Shown here: positions 30,447 through 39,993 of the stretch, one piece after another
How positions within the stretch are numbered: position 1 is the stretch's first letter
Layout of the letters: each line of letters starts with the position of its first letter
Source: Planctomycetota bacterium
GTDB taxonomy: Bacteria; Planctomycetota; UBA11346
Length of the DNA: 50,935 bases
Direction: 5' to 3'
Assembly (NCBI GenBank): GCA_014193115.1
Contig: BJHQ01000025.1
Span: forward strand, 1 to 50,935
Translations under genes and position numbers: made by a program
Notes under the pieces: generated by a model
Databases searched by the model: none
What the model saw: only the letters and a program-made list of their open reading frames with translations
What the model was told of the DNA's origin: nothing

Positions 30447-33092
30447 ATGACCAAGATTCCCATGTACCGACCCTTCCCTGCTTTTGTGCTGATGCTGATG
30501 GCGATCCACATCAGCGCTGGCGAAACCCGCGGCGACGCACCGATCTCCGTGGTGGATCCAAGCAAAGGCACGGAAGTCGTGCGCTATGGATCGAGCCAGG
30601 CGCTGATCATCGGTTGCAGTAATTATCAGAAACTGAAGCCCTTGCCGGGCGTCGCGGCGGATGTGCCCGCGGTAGCCGAGGCGCTCGAAAGGCATGGCTT
30701 TGCCGTCACCCAGGTCATGGATCCGACCACCGAGAAATTTGACGCTGCGGTACGCGCCTTCATTGGCAGAGCCGGTTCCGTAGCCGATGCCAGGCTGGTG
30801 GTCTATTTCGCCGGCCACGGCCACACGATGCAGGGGCAAGGCTACCTGTGCCCGGTGGACACACCGAGCCCAACCGAGGACGAGGTCGGCTTCAGAGAGA
30901 AAGCCGTGTTTTTGCCGGACTTTCTCAATCGCGCCCAACAGGCCAAATCCCGGCATGTCATGATGGCCTTTGATTCGTGTTTCTCTGGCGCGCTGTTTGC
31001 CAATCGGGCCGTGGCGAACAAATTCGTACTGCGCATGGCCCAGGATCCGGTGCGGTCGTTCCTGACCGCTGGATCGGAGAATGAGCCGGTCCCGGACGAA
31101 AGCACCTTCCGCCGGGCGTTCATCGAAGGCATCGATGGGGCTGCTGATCGCGATAGCGATGGGTTCGTACTTGGGAATGAGCTGTTCGCGTATGTGCAGC
31201 AGCGTGTGATCAATGCCGCCGACTCGCGTAACGGGACCCAGACGCCGCAATACAATTCCCTGCCCATGGGTAAGCAACCCGTCGGAGATGTCGTATTCGT
31301 GGTGCCGCGCCGCGCGGCGTTGGCGATCGCTCCGCCGGTGAAGCCGGCAGCCCCTGTCCCGGTAGAGCTCGATCGCAATCAGGTGTACGCAGCGGCCGAG
31401 CGTGCCGAATCCAATGGAGCCGATGTCGCGACCCGGTTCGCCGTCTGGTCCGCAGTCGTGAAGGCGGCGCCGGCCGATGCCAATGATTGGTCAAAGCGCG
31501 ATGAGCGGATTCAGGCGCGGGCGAAGTCGATCCTGACCGACTTGGAGCCGGCGATGGCGATGCGACGCCGAAGCGATGTCCTGACCACGGCCGAAACGGT
31601 CGCAGCCGATGAAAATGCGACCAGGAAACAGAAGATCCAATCGTGGAGCGCCGTGCAGCAAGCCTGGGATGTGCCTGACGACCAGCTGTCGACGATGGAA
31701 CGCCAGCAGGTTGCCACCTTGGAGCCCCGATTGGCGGCGATGAACATCGCCATGCCGGTCCGCCAACGTCTTGCCCAGGAGCGGGCCGAGCGCGAGCGCC
31801 AGGAGCAAGCGCGCTTGGAACAGGAACGGCTCGACCGGGAACGGCTTGAGCAAGAACGGTTGGCCCAGGAACGAGCCAAGCAGGCCCGCGAAGCGGCAGC
31901 AGCCAAAGAGTTCTCGGAACAGGTCGATATTGGCAACCAGGCCAACAAGCGACGTGATTGGAAGGCCGCCATCCTGGCGTTCACCCTGGCCAAAACCTTC
32001 GACCCGACCGCATCGGCCGTCATCCTGGGCCTGGCCACGGCCGAAGCGGGCGATCGTCGGCAGCGGTCAGCACAGAGCGCATTCGACCAGCGAATCGACG
32101 CGAACGACCTCGCCGGCGCGGAACTCGCCTTGATTGATCTGCAAGGTGTTGCGTCTTTGGATGCCGCAGTGAAGGCCGCCGATCGCCTGTCACTGATGAA
32201 GCAGGCGATGGTTGCCAAGCAGGCTGCCGCCGCAGCCGCTGCTGCGGCAGCAGCGGCGCGTACACCGGAACCCGTTGCCCGAACAGAGCCAACCGAGCCC
32301 AAGCCGCAGGTGGCCACCAAGCTGGAAGCACCGGCCAAACCGCAAGCGCCGACCATCCCGCCACCGCCCTGGGCCGCAGCCTCTGGCAATGATGCCTATG
32401 GTGACTGGGCGGATCTCTCTTTCGACGGTGTCATCCAGCGGATGCGCAGGATTCATCCAGGCACCTTCATGATGGGCAGTCCGTCGGATGAAGTGGAACG
32501 CAGGAAGGACGAGGTGCAGCGCGAGGTGACCTTGACCCGGCCCTATTGGCTGGCTGATAGCGAATGCACCCAGGCGCTCTGGAAAAAGGTCATGGGCGAC
32601 AATCCGAGTTCGTACAAGGCCGACGACCGCGCTGTGAACGAGGTTGAGTTCCAGGAGGTCATGAAATTCTTGGCCAAGGCGAGCGACCTGGCCCGCGGCA
32701 CACCCTTACGGATGCCGACCGAGGCTGAATGGGAATACGCCTGTCGCGCTGGAACCGTGACTGCCTTCGCTGGCGACCCTGAACGGCTCTGCTGGAACCG
32801 CCGCAACAGCGGCGGCAAACCGCAGCCGGTGCGCTCCAAGGCTGCGAATCCATGGGGTCTCTATGACATGCATGGCGGAGTGCTCGAATGGACCTTGGAC
32901 GAATGGAACGAGAACCCGGCCCCAGATCCGGTCACCGATCCGATCCGCATGAGCCATGACAAGGTGGTCATCCGCGGTGGCTGCTGGAACATGGGTCTGG
33001 GCGCATGCCGCGCCGCGTCACGCATGCCGCGGTCGGGGACTTCCCAATGGGACGTGCTCGGTTTCCGGATCGCGATCGACGCGCTTCCTTAA
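30447..33092 (+). CDS. P7: exported caspase-like protease, coiled coil, FGE domain
   Basis: An 881-aa protein. ATG 30447 is chosen because it gives a normal signal peptide (1-24, MLMAIHISAGE) and GGAGG lies 13 nt upstream; ATG 30462 is also possible. Caspase-like domain with His124 (YFAGHGHT) and Cys178 (FDSCFSG); EF-hand-like loop DRDSDGFVLGNE. The linker has the VYAAAERAESNGAD module, a charged coiled coil (EQERLDRERLEQERLAQERA) and a TPR-like pair followed by an Ala run. The FGE domain (about 640-881) is more divergent, with GGVLEWTLDEW in place of GNVWEWCGDW. Its C-terminal segment (GGCWNMGLGACRAASRM) does not follow the adenine pattern at DNA level and lacks the invariant end block, so it appears fixed. 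Confidence 0.9.
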   Translation: MTKIPMYRPFPAFVLMLMAIHISAGETRGDAPISVVDPSKGTEVVRYGSSQALIIGCSNYQKLKPLPGVAADVPAVAEALERHGFAVTQVMDPTTEKFDAAVRAFIGRAGSVADARLVVYFAGHGHTMQGQGYLCPVDTPSPTEDEVGFREKAVFLPDFLNRAQQAKSRHVMMAFDSCFSGALFANRAVANKFVLRMAQDPVRSFLTAGSENEPVPDESTFRRAFIEGIDGAADRDSDGFVLGNELFAYVQQRVINAADSRNGTQTPQYNSLPMGKQPVGDVVFVVPRRAALAIAPPVKPAAPVPVELDRNQVYAAAERAESNGADVATRFAVWSAVVKAAPADANDWSKRDERIQARAKSILTDLEPAMAMRRRSDVLTTAETVAADENATRKQKIQSWSAVQQAWDVPDDQLSTMERQQVATLEPRLAAMNIAMPVRQRLAQERAERERQEQARLEQERLDRERLEQERLAQERAKQAREAAAAKEFSEQVDIGNQANKRRDWKAAILAFTLAKTFDPTASAVILGLATAEAGDRRQRSAQSAFDQRIDANDLAGAELALIDLQGVASLDAAVKAADRLSLMKQAMVAKQAAAAAAAAAAAARTPEPVARTEPTEPKPQVATKLEAPAKPQAPTIPPPPWAAASGNDAYGDWADLSFDGVIQRMRRIHPGTFMMGSPSDEVERRKDEVQREVTLTRPYWLADSECTQALWKKVMGDNPSSYKADDRAVNEVEFQEVMKFLAKASDLARGTPLRMPTEAEWEYACRAGTVTAFAGDPERLCWNRRNSGGKPQPVRSKAANPWGLYDMHGGVLEWTLDEWNENPAPDPVTDPIRMSHDKVVIRGGCWNMGLGACRAASRMPRSGTSQWDVLGFRIAIDALP

Positions 33093-33212
33093 CCCTGATC
33101 GGCTGCGCCTAGCCCAACAACCCTTCACAGCGCGCCCATCACCAGAGGGCCGCCATCTGGCCCCCCTCATGCATGCTCCCGGCAGCTTGACCTGCCAAGC
33201 CGCTGCGGCGAT

Positions 33213-33228
33213 GGACGGCCTACCGTCC
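33213..33228 (+). promoter_or_regulatory. Inverted repeat just upstream of P8
   Basis: GGACGGCCTACCGTCC, a perfect 6-bp stem around CCTA, ending 22 nt before the P8 start. It could be an operator or an mRNA hairpin affecting initiation. Confidence 0.35.
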
Positions 33229-33250
33229 GTCGGCATCCTGCCGGTGCGCT

Positions 33251-35584
33251 ATGATCCGAGATGCTCGTGCTGCTGCCCTGGCTCTGGTGGCATCGCTATT
33301 CCTGGCCGCGGATGCGCCTGCTGGCGAGTCCGTCCCGATATCGGTGAAAGATCCGGCAACCCAGCAGGTGGTGGTTCAGTATGCCGCCAGCTCCGCCTTG
33401 GTCATCGGATGCGCCGCCTATAAGCAGCTTCCGGCGCTGCCTGAAGTTGCCGAGGACATCAAAGCGGTTTCAGCCGCATTGGAACGCCACGGTTTCGCGG
33501 TTACCCAGGTTCTGGACCCGACCACAGCGGACCTCGACAAATCGATCCGGACGTTCATCGGGCGATCCGGTGCGCTCCCTGACGCCAGGCTGGTCATCTA
33601 TTTCGCCGGACACGGCTGCACCTTGCAGGACGACGCCGGAGCTGCCCAGGGCTACCTCTGCCCGGTGGATGCTCCGATCCCAGACAAGGACGATGCTGGT
33701 TTCCGTACCGCGGCCATCTTTTTGCCTGATTTCATCAATCGGGCGCAGCAGACCAAATCACGCAGCGTGCTGATGGCTTTTGATGTGTGCTTTTCCGGAC
33801 CGCTGTTCAACCAGGCGGTTCCAGACAAACCGGTGGTCAGCGCCATTCACGATCCTGTGCGTATGTTCATGACCGCCGGTTCGGCGAACGAACTGCGTCC
33901 GAAGCAGAGCTCGTTCCGCAGAGCCCTGATCGATGGGATCGATGGCAAGGCCGACAATGACAACGATGGATTGGTTTTGGGCAGAGAGCTCTTCACCTAC
34001 CTGAAAAAACGCGTGGCCGATGAAGCTGCTGCGCGCAACCAGGTGCAGACCGCGCAATACCGGTCTTTGCCCATGGGCAACGAACCGGTGGGCGACGTGG
34101 TGTTCGTGTCGCCACACCAGCAACCAGCAGCGCCAGCAAATCCCGCTGATTCGCCAGGCGTCGCCATGACTGCATCCGAGCGCAGCCGGATCTATGCGGC
34201 GGCAGAGAAGGCCGAAGCCGCAGAGGCAGGCGTGGTTGAGCGCTGGGACGCCTGGTCCGCCGTGGTCGCAGCAGCACCGTCGGATCAGAACGAATGGTCC
34301 ACCAGGGATGAAAAATTGCAGGAACGCGCCAAGAATCTGCTCCAGCGATTGAAGCCGTTGATGGTCGCCCAGACCAGAGCCAGAGCCTTGGCGGCAGCGC
34401 AGCGGCTGGCCGCCGATGAAAACGCCACCAAGCGCCAGGTCCGACAGGCGTGGAAAGCGGTGCACCAAGTCTGGGATGTTGGTGATGATCAGTTGACAGC
34501 CGACGAGCAGCGCCAAGTGGCCGAGTTGGAACCGATCCTGTCCAGATTCGACCTGCCCCTGACCGAGCGATCCAAGGCGCAGGCGCGGCTAGCGGCAGAA
34601 CAGCCCGAACGTGAGCGACTCGCCAAGCAACAGGCCCGCGACAAGGCCATGGAGCAGGAACAGCGCAAAGCCCACGAGCAAGTCCAGTTGAAAGCCGAAC
34701 AGGAACGGGAGCAGGCCGAACGCGAGCGGATCGAACGGGAACGGCAGCAACGGGCAGAGAAAGAGCGAAAGGAGAGTGAGCGGTTGGCGGCTGAGGCACG
34801 CTTGGCGAAGGAACAGGACGAAGCCCGGCAGGCCGACCAGAAACGCCTGGAGGAACGCGCGTTGGCCTCGCCCTGGGCGGTTCGGCGAGGCTCAGACCAG
34901 TTCGGCAACTGGGCGGATCTGCAGATCGGCACGATCAGCCAGCGGTTCCGCCTGATCCGCGCAGGAACCTTCCAGATGGGAGACGCCAGCGAAGGGCCGA
35001 TCCATGCCGTGACCCTCTCGGCATTCTGGCTCGGAGACAGCGAAGTGACGGTCGGGCTGTGGGAAACGGTGATGGAGGGCAAGGTCAGCCGCATCGCCGA
35101 GATCGCCCATCCGATGACCAAAGTGTCCTGGGACGACTGCCGGAATTTCTTCCAACGATTGAATGCCCAGGTCAACGGCCTGAATGCCACCTTCCCCAGC
35201 GAAGCCCAATGGGAATACGCCTGCCGGGCCGGAACCACCGGCGACTTCGCTGGCGAGGTCGACCAGCTCGCCTGGAATGAAAAAAACGCCGACGGCAAGC
35301 TGCACCCGGTGAAGACCAAGGCGCCCAATGCCTGGGGCCTGTTCGACCTGCACGGCAATGCCTGGGAGTGGTGCGGCGACTGGTATGGCGACTACCCCGC
35401 CAGCGCAGCCACCGACCCGACCGGTCCAACGATCGCGGCCGAGCGCGGCCGGGTCAGGCGCGGTGGCAGTTGCAATTTTCCCCCATGGGATTGCCGATCC
35501 GCAAACCGCTATTGGTTCGGCCCGGCCGTACGGTTCCCCGACCTGGGCCTGCGACTGGCTATTCCGGCAACCACGAGTCCGTGA
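33251..35584 (+). CDS. P8: exported caspase-like protease, coiled-coil stalk, FGE domain
   Basis: A 777-aa protein. Signal peptide 1-24; caspase-like domain with His121 (YFAGHGCT) and Cys180 in an unusual FDVCFSG (Val in place of Ser/Ala before Cys); EF-hand-like loop DNDNDGLVLGRE. The post-signal motif is changed to GESVPISV, the only family member without RGD there. A helical IYAAAEKAEAAEAG module and a long coiled coil (about 445-535, EQERKAHEQ and REQAERERIE) precede the FGE domain (about 540-777). The C-terminal segment (GGSCNFPPWDCRSANR) fits the spacing of the variable regions, but codons and downstream block have drifted. It is convergent with P9, with 30 bp between the stops. Confidence 0.9.
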   Translation: MIRDARAAALALVASLFLAADAPAGESVPISVKDPATQQVVVQYAASSALVIGCAAYKQLPALPEVAEDIKAVSAALERHGFAVTQVLDPTTADLDKSIRTFIGRSGALPDARLVIYFAGHGCTLQDDAGAAQGYLCPVDAPIPDKDDAGFRTAAIFLPDFINRAQQTKSRSVLMAFDVCFSGPLFNQAVPDKPVVSAIHDPVRMFMTAGSANELRPKQSSFRRALIDGIDGKADNDNDGLVLGRELFTYLKKRVADEAAARNQVQTAQYRSLPMGNEPVGDVVFVSPHQQPAAPANPADSPGVAMTASERSRIYAAAEKAEAAEAGVVERWDAWSAVVAAAPSDQNEWSTRDEKLQERAKNLLQRLKPLMVAQTRARALAAAQRLAADENATKRQVRQAWKAVHQVWDVGDDQLTADEQRQVAELEPILSRFDLPLTERSKAQARLAAEQPERERLAKQQARDKAMEQEQRKAHEQVQLKAEQEREQAERERIERERQQRAEKERKESERLAAEARLAKEQDEARQADQKRLEERALASPWAVRRGSDQFGNWADLQIGTISQRFRLIRAGTFQMGDASEGPIHAVTLSAFWLGDSEVTVGLWETVMEGKVSRIAEIAHPMTKVSWDDCRNFFQRLNAQVNGLNATFPSEAQWEYACRAGTTGDFAGEVDQLAWNEKNADGKLHPVKTKAPNAWGLFDLHGNAWEWCGDWYGDYPASAATDPTGPTIAAERGRVRRGGSCNFPPWDCRSANRYWFGPAVRFPDLGLRLAIPATTSP

Positions 35585-35614
35585 TAGAGATTTGGCGCAG
35601 CTATCGCATCAAGA

Positions 35615-38392
35615 TCACGGAGCACCCGGGATGCAGAATCGGAAACCCAGGTCGAAGTTGTCGGCGTTTGGATGGGCTGAACCACGGCAGGCTGAGCGGC
35701 AATATTTGTCGGGTTGGACGATACTGCCGCCGCGGATGCAACGGGCGTCTCCTGTTGCCGGCCCGGTGGGATTGGTTTCCGGGCCGGCTGGATACGCGCC
35801 ATACCAGTCGCCGCACCATTCACGGACATTGCCATGCATATCGAAGAATCCCCAAGCGTTCGGATGTTTGCTTTTCACTGGTTGGAGCGCACTACGCGCA
35901 TTTTTATCGTACCAGCCAAGAACGTCCAGGCTGGTGGAACCAGGGCTTGTGGCAAAGGCGCTAACTGATCCGGCCCGACACGCGCGCTCCCATTCCGCCT
36001 CGGTCGGAAGCCGCGCCGCCGCTGCCGGCACAAGGTTACGCAGCTTGGCAAGGAACTGCTGGCACTGTTCCCACGACACTCGGCAAACTGGCAGTGCTGG
36101 ATCGTTGATTCGCGGACCTGGGGCAGGAGCACCCATGACTGCTTGCCATAGACCAAGTGTCACTTCGCTTTCCCCCATCCATACCAAGCTGGTGAGTGTC
36201 ACTTCATGCTGGGTCTCGTCATCTTGGCGACCCGATTCGCCACCGATCAGGCCGCTTATTCTGCCCTTGGCGCTCCCCATCGTGAATGAACCGGCGTAGA
36301 CTTGGCGCAAGCGGTGAACGGCGCCGGCAACCGTGAGGTCCACCCATACTCCGTTGGCGTCACGACCGGAGCCTGAAGCCCACGCTGGAGGAAAATCTTG
36401 AATTGGCTTACGAGTTCCTTCTGCTGGTGGAGTATCGTTCAGAATGGCGAGTCGGAACCCGAGGTAGCTGTCCCGATAGCCAGGCTCGAATCTTTCGCGA
36501 CGCGCAGCGCGGCAGCGCCCGGCGCCGTTGAACCAGCTTCCGCCGCGGATAGAGCGGAAAGTACCGGAGGCGGGACCTGCGGGATCCAAGACGGCTCCCG
36601 CCGGATAGGAGCCATACCAGTCGCCGCACCATTCCCTCACATTTCCATGCATGTCGAACAGCCCCCACGCGTTCGCACTCTTGGTCATCACCGTGTTGGT
36701 TGTGCCTCCGGCATTGTCTGAATACCACGCCACCTTGTTCAGAATACCGGCGTACGCACCGGTCGTCCCAGCCCGACACGCGTATTCCCACTGGGCTTCA
36801 GTTGGAAACGTGAACCCATTGCCCACCAGAATATTCAACTTCCAGAAAAATTCCTGGCAATTCTCCCATGAGACCTGTTCCACCGGAAAATCCAGGACAC
36901 CAGTGACTCGCGATGGATAGTTCCCCATCACCTGCTTCCACATCCCCTGCGTTACCTCGCTGTTGCCAAGCCAGAAATCATTCGTCAACGTCACCGAGTG
37001 CTCGGCCTCATCACTTTCACGATCATCCTCGCTTACCGGGCTTCCCATAGAAAATTTCCCCGCCTTGATCAGCCGCATCCGCTGCACCACGTTGCCCACC
37101 TTTAAATCCGCCCAGGTCCCGTACTGATCCTGGCCCTTTGCTGAGGCCCAGGCAGGGGCACCAGCTTGACTCGGTGCCAGCAACGTCGGTTCGGTGAGCG
37201 TTGGTTTCACCTCGGGTTTTACCGGAGTAGTGATCGCTTGCGCCATTGCAGCGACAATTTTCGCCCTCGCCTCTTCTGCCTGGCGGCGCAGCGATTCGTC
37301 CTGATCGCTGTGCGGATTGTCCGTCGCCCATGCGTTCAGAAATTCTGTCCAGATATCTCGTCTCAGCTCCACACTCAGGTCGGTATCGGCGGCTTGGGTC
37401 TGGGCCTGCTGGAATGCCATCTGCATGTTCGCCTGCCACGCGTTCCATGTTAGACGGGCTTCGCGTGCAGCTTTTTCTGCCGCGATACGCTGGGCGACCG
37501 TACCGCCTCCAGTCACGGTGGCCGGTGCACTCACCGGCAAAGGTGGCAATGCGCTAGCCGGCACCGCGAACACCACATCCCCCACCGGCTCGCCGCTGGC
37601 CAGCCCCAGCGCCTTCCACTGCGGTGTTTGACGTTCACGGCGCGCCTCGGCGGCGTCGATCACCCGGCGCCGCAGGTACATGAACAGTTCGCTGCCCAGC
37701 ACATAACCATCGCGGTCCGCGTCCGCCGCCGGGCTGGACAGAGCCTCGACAAACGCCAGGCGGAAGACGCTCCGGTCGGGTACGGTCTCCTTCCCCGAGC
37801 CCGCCGTCATGAACAGCCGCACGCCTTCACGACTGGCGGCGAGCACGTTCGCCGGCGGGGTTTCGCGGTTGCGAAACAGCGATCCCGAAAAACACGCATC
37901 GCATGCCACCAGGATGTGCCGCGCCCGCGCTTGGTTCGCCCGGGTCCGCAAATCCTCGATCGCCAGCGAACGCGGGATGAACTCCGGATCGCGCTGGTCG
38001 TCCGGAGTGTCCACCGCCAGCAGATAGCCGGTGTCATCCACTACCGTGCCATGGCCGGCGAAATAGATCACCAGCCGGCCCAATGGATCCAGACCCCACC
38101 GGCCGATGAACGATTTGATCGCACGGTCAAGCTGGTCGGCGGTCGGATCGATTACCGGCTCCACCGCGAAGCCTTGCGCGCTCAGCGCCTGGTTGACCGC
38201 AGGGATATCTTCAAGCACCCCCGGCAATGGCGTCAACCGCTGGTACCGCGACACCCCGATCAGCAGCGCGTGGCTACTCGTGAACCGCACCAATTCGGTC
38301 TGGGTGCGGCGATCAACCACCGACAGCGGTGTGTCGCCGCGTTCAGCGGCCGCAGCCAATAGGATCAAGGACAGCAGGGCGATGGTGCGCAT
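35615..38392 (-). CDS. P9: exported caspase-like protease with two FGE domains
   Basis: A 925-aa protein from ATG 38392 (MRTIALLSLILLAAAAERGD), the same leader as P4. Caspase-like domain with His114 (YFAGHGTV) and Cys167 (CDACFSG); EF-hand-like loop DADRDGYVLGSE. After a helical linker it carries two FGE domains in tandem, at about 425-675 and 680-925. The first ends in an internal variable-type segment (RGGSWFNGAGRCRAARRERF) with codons TTC, AAC, GGC, CGC, TAC of the NNC form, but the block after it has changed (CTCGGGTTCCGA), so it may be an old DGR copy locked in by the second domain. The second is more divergent (GGSIVQPDKYCRSACR). Promoter as in P4. Confidence 0.9.
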   Translation of the reverse strand: MRTIALLSLILLAAAAERGDTPLSVVDRRTQTELVRFTSSHALLIGVSRYQRLTPLPGVLEDIPAVNQALSAQGFAVEPVIDPTADQLDRAIKSFIGRWGLDPLGRLVIYFAGHGTVVDDTGYLLAVDTPDDQRDPEFIPRSLAIEDLRTRANQARARHILVACDACFSGSLFRNRETPPANVLAASREGVRLFMTAGSGKETVPDRSVFRLAFVEALSSPAADADRDGYVLGSELFMYLRRRVIDAAEARRERQTPQWKALGLASGEPVGDVVFAVPASALPPLPVSAPATVTGGGTVAQRIAAEKAAREARLTWNAWQANMQMAFQQAQTQAADTDLSVELRRDIWTEFLNAWATDNPHSDQDESLRRQAEEARAKIVAAMAQAITTPVKPEVKPTLTEPTLLAPSQAGAPAWASAKGQDQYGTWADLKVGNVVQRMRLIKAGKFSMGSPVSEDDRESDEAEHSVTLTNDFWLGNSEVTQGMWKQVMGNYPSRVTGVLDFPVEQVSWENCQEFFWKLNILVGNGFTFPTEAQWEYACRAGTTGAYAGILNKVAWYSDNAGGTTNTVMTKSANAWGLFDMHGNVREWCGDWYGSYPAGAVLDPAGPASGTFRSIRGGSWFNGAGRCRAARRERFEPGYRDSYLGFRLAILNDTPPAEGTRKPIQDFPPAWASGSGRDANGVWVDLTVAGAVHRLRQVYAGSFTMGSAKGRISGLIGGESGRQDDETQHEVTLTSLVWMGESEVTLGLWQAVMGAPAPGPRINDPALPVCRVSWEQCQQFLAKLRNLVPAAAARLPTEAEWERACRAGSVSAFATSPGSTSLDVLGWYDKNARSALQPVKSKHPNAWGFFDMHGNVREWCGDWYGAYPAGPETNPTGPATGDARCIRGGSIVQPDKYCRSACRGSAHPNADNFDLGFRFCIPGAP

Positions 38393-38412
38393 GAGGGCCT
38401 TTGCGTGACGCC

Positions 38413-38447
38413 ACGTTAACACGCCCCAACGCGTTGGCGAGTTTCGC
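38413..38447 (-). promoter_or_regulatory. P9 promoter with GCGAAACTCGC and TAACGT
   Basis: On the minus strand GCGAAACTCGC (38437-38447), 18-nt spacer, TAACGT, then 20 nt to the ATG. The spacer shares CGTTGGGGCGTG with P4. The remaining gap to 38607 holds nothing else recognisable. Confidence 0.55.
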
Positions 38448-38607
38448 CAGCCTGGCGGTTCGCCCTGAAGTGGAGGAGCTGGTAATTGAAGGCCCAATCG
38501 TGGCGCAGAGCGGGATGGTTCCTCAAGGAATCTTGTAGGAAAGACTGGCGACTTGATTCGCATCCAATGCCTATAAATCGGCGCTCCCCTGCAGCATCAA
38601 GAATCGG

Positions 38608-39951
38608 TCAGCCCGCGACGAACAGCCGGCTGGCGACCCAAGCGCGGTTGTAATACACCCAGTTGTCCATCCAGCGTTCGGTTTCCTGGTCGTCGGCCTT
38701 GAACTCGGTCTTTTTGCGGATGGCGTAGCCAGTGCCGAGACCGATCTGCTTGATCACCGCGTCGTGGAAGGACTCAAGATCCACGGCGCTGCGTGTGGTG
38801 CGCCAGGCGTCCAGGCGCTGCGCCAAGGCCGGTTGGCGAGCGCACAGTTGATTCCCAGCCGCAGTACAAGCATCGAGCAGCCATTGGGATTCGAGATCAT
38901 CGGGGTGGCCGCAGTTGGCGGGCAGGATGCGCTGGGCCTGCCACCACCAGATGATCCTCCAAAATGGCAGCAATCGGCCGCAATCCGCCAGGCCATCACC
39001 GAGCAGGAACACCGTCGTCCCGTTGGCTGAAAGCCGGCCGACCAGGGCTTCGCCGGCGTCAGCCAGGGCCCGGGTCTGAGAACTGGGGGCCTTGGCCCGG
39101 CAAAGATGCAGCCAGGCCCGGTCGCTGCTGGCGAATCCGGCATAATGATCGGTCAGCACCCGCAGCCAGGCGCGGCGCGCCCGGCCCTCGCCGGGCACCG
39201 GTCCGTCATGAGCGAGCAGCTCGGTGCCCCGGGCCAGCACCGCAGTCTGGGCCGAAAACGCTCGACGCAGGCCAGACAGCAGGGTGGCTGGGGGAAGTCG
39301 TTCGCGGCTGGCGGCGATCAGATCGTCGCCGGCCTGGGCCAGGGTGGGATCAGAGCCGCGCCAGGTCTCAGGGGCGCGCAGCAATTCAGCGAGCACCTCG
39401 CGGTCGGTAGTCGAAGACGGCACCAAGGGCCGGCTGCACGCGTGCAGCGCCGGCCGGGTGCGGTCCACCGCCTGAGCGGCCAGGGCCAGTCGCAGGATCG
39501 TGAACGGAGCGGTGCTGCCGGCATGTCCGCCCAGGAAGAGATGCCAAGGAACGGACACGTCCAGTTCGATGCTGGTTCCCGGCGCCAGGTTGCGGGCCTG
39601 GTCCTCGGGCTCGCCGTCCTCATCGCGGTGGACGAAGCAGGATCGCCTGCGAGAGGTGTTCGCGATACGCACCCGACCTTGCCGGACGATGGTCAAGGCC
39701 ACTTGCTGGTCACTGATGGTCAGATCGTCATCGCCGGCGCTGGGATCGGCGGTGCACAGATCGCTGGCGGCGCTCCGCCCGATGAACCAGTCGCGATCTG
39801 TAGGCAGTTCCATTGCCGAGGCATATCTACGCGAGGCCGCCCCGAGGATGGCGGTGACGATCATGCTCATGCGGGGCAAGACTGTCAGGCGGATCGTAGA
39901 CGTCCATGCGCCGACGGGCGGACGGTCAGCCAGGCAGGGCAGGGATACCAT
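38608..39951 (-). CDS. FHA-like domain protein
   Basis: A 447-aa protein if started at ATG 39951, 31 nt after an upstream GCGAATTTCGC element, the same spacing as for three other genes; ATG 39963 is the alternative, and ATG 39813 (MELPTDRDWFIGRS) would leave just the domain. Residues about 48-140 look like a forkhead-associated domain: FIGRSAASDL, DLTISDQQ and LAPGTSIELD match the start, core strand and end of FHA folds, which bind phosphothreonine. That would suit a partner of the Ser/Thr kinase at 24459. The C-terminal 300 residues are helical and unrecognised. No signal peptide, so cytoplasmic. Confidence 0.6.
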   Translation of the reverse strand: MVSLPCLADRPPVGAWTSTIRLTVLPRMSMIVTAILGAASRRYASAMELPTDRDWFIGRSAASDLCTADPSAGDDDLTISDQQVALTIVRQGRVRIANTSRRRSCFVHRDEDGEPEDQARNLAPGTSIELDVSVPWHLFLGGHAGSTAPFTILRLALAAQAVDRTRPALHACSRPLVPSSTTDREVLAELLRAPETWRGSDPTLAQAGDDLIAASRERLPPATLLSGLRRAFSAQTAVLARGTELLAHDGPVPGEGRARRAWLRVLTDHYAGFASSDRAWLHLCRAKAPSSQTRALADAGEALVGRLSANGTTVFLLGDGLADCGRLLPFWRIIWWWQAQRILPANCGHPDDLESQWLLDACTAAGNQLCARQPALAQRLDAWRTTRSAVDLESFHDAVIKQIGLGTGYAIRKKTEFKADDQETERWMDNWVYYNRAWVASRLFVAG

Positions 39952-39982
39952 GTCGGTGAGCATGGCCGGCAGGATGTCGGAC

Positions 39983-39993
39983 GCGAAATTCGC
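39983..39993 (-). promoter_or_regulatory. GCGAATTTCGC element before the FHA-like gene
   Basis: Reads GCGAATTTCGC on the minus strand, 31 nt before ATG 39951. This spacing decides the start chosen for the gene. Confidence 0.5.
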
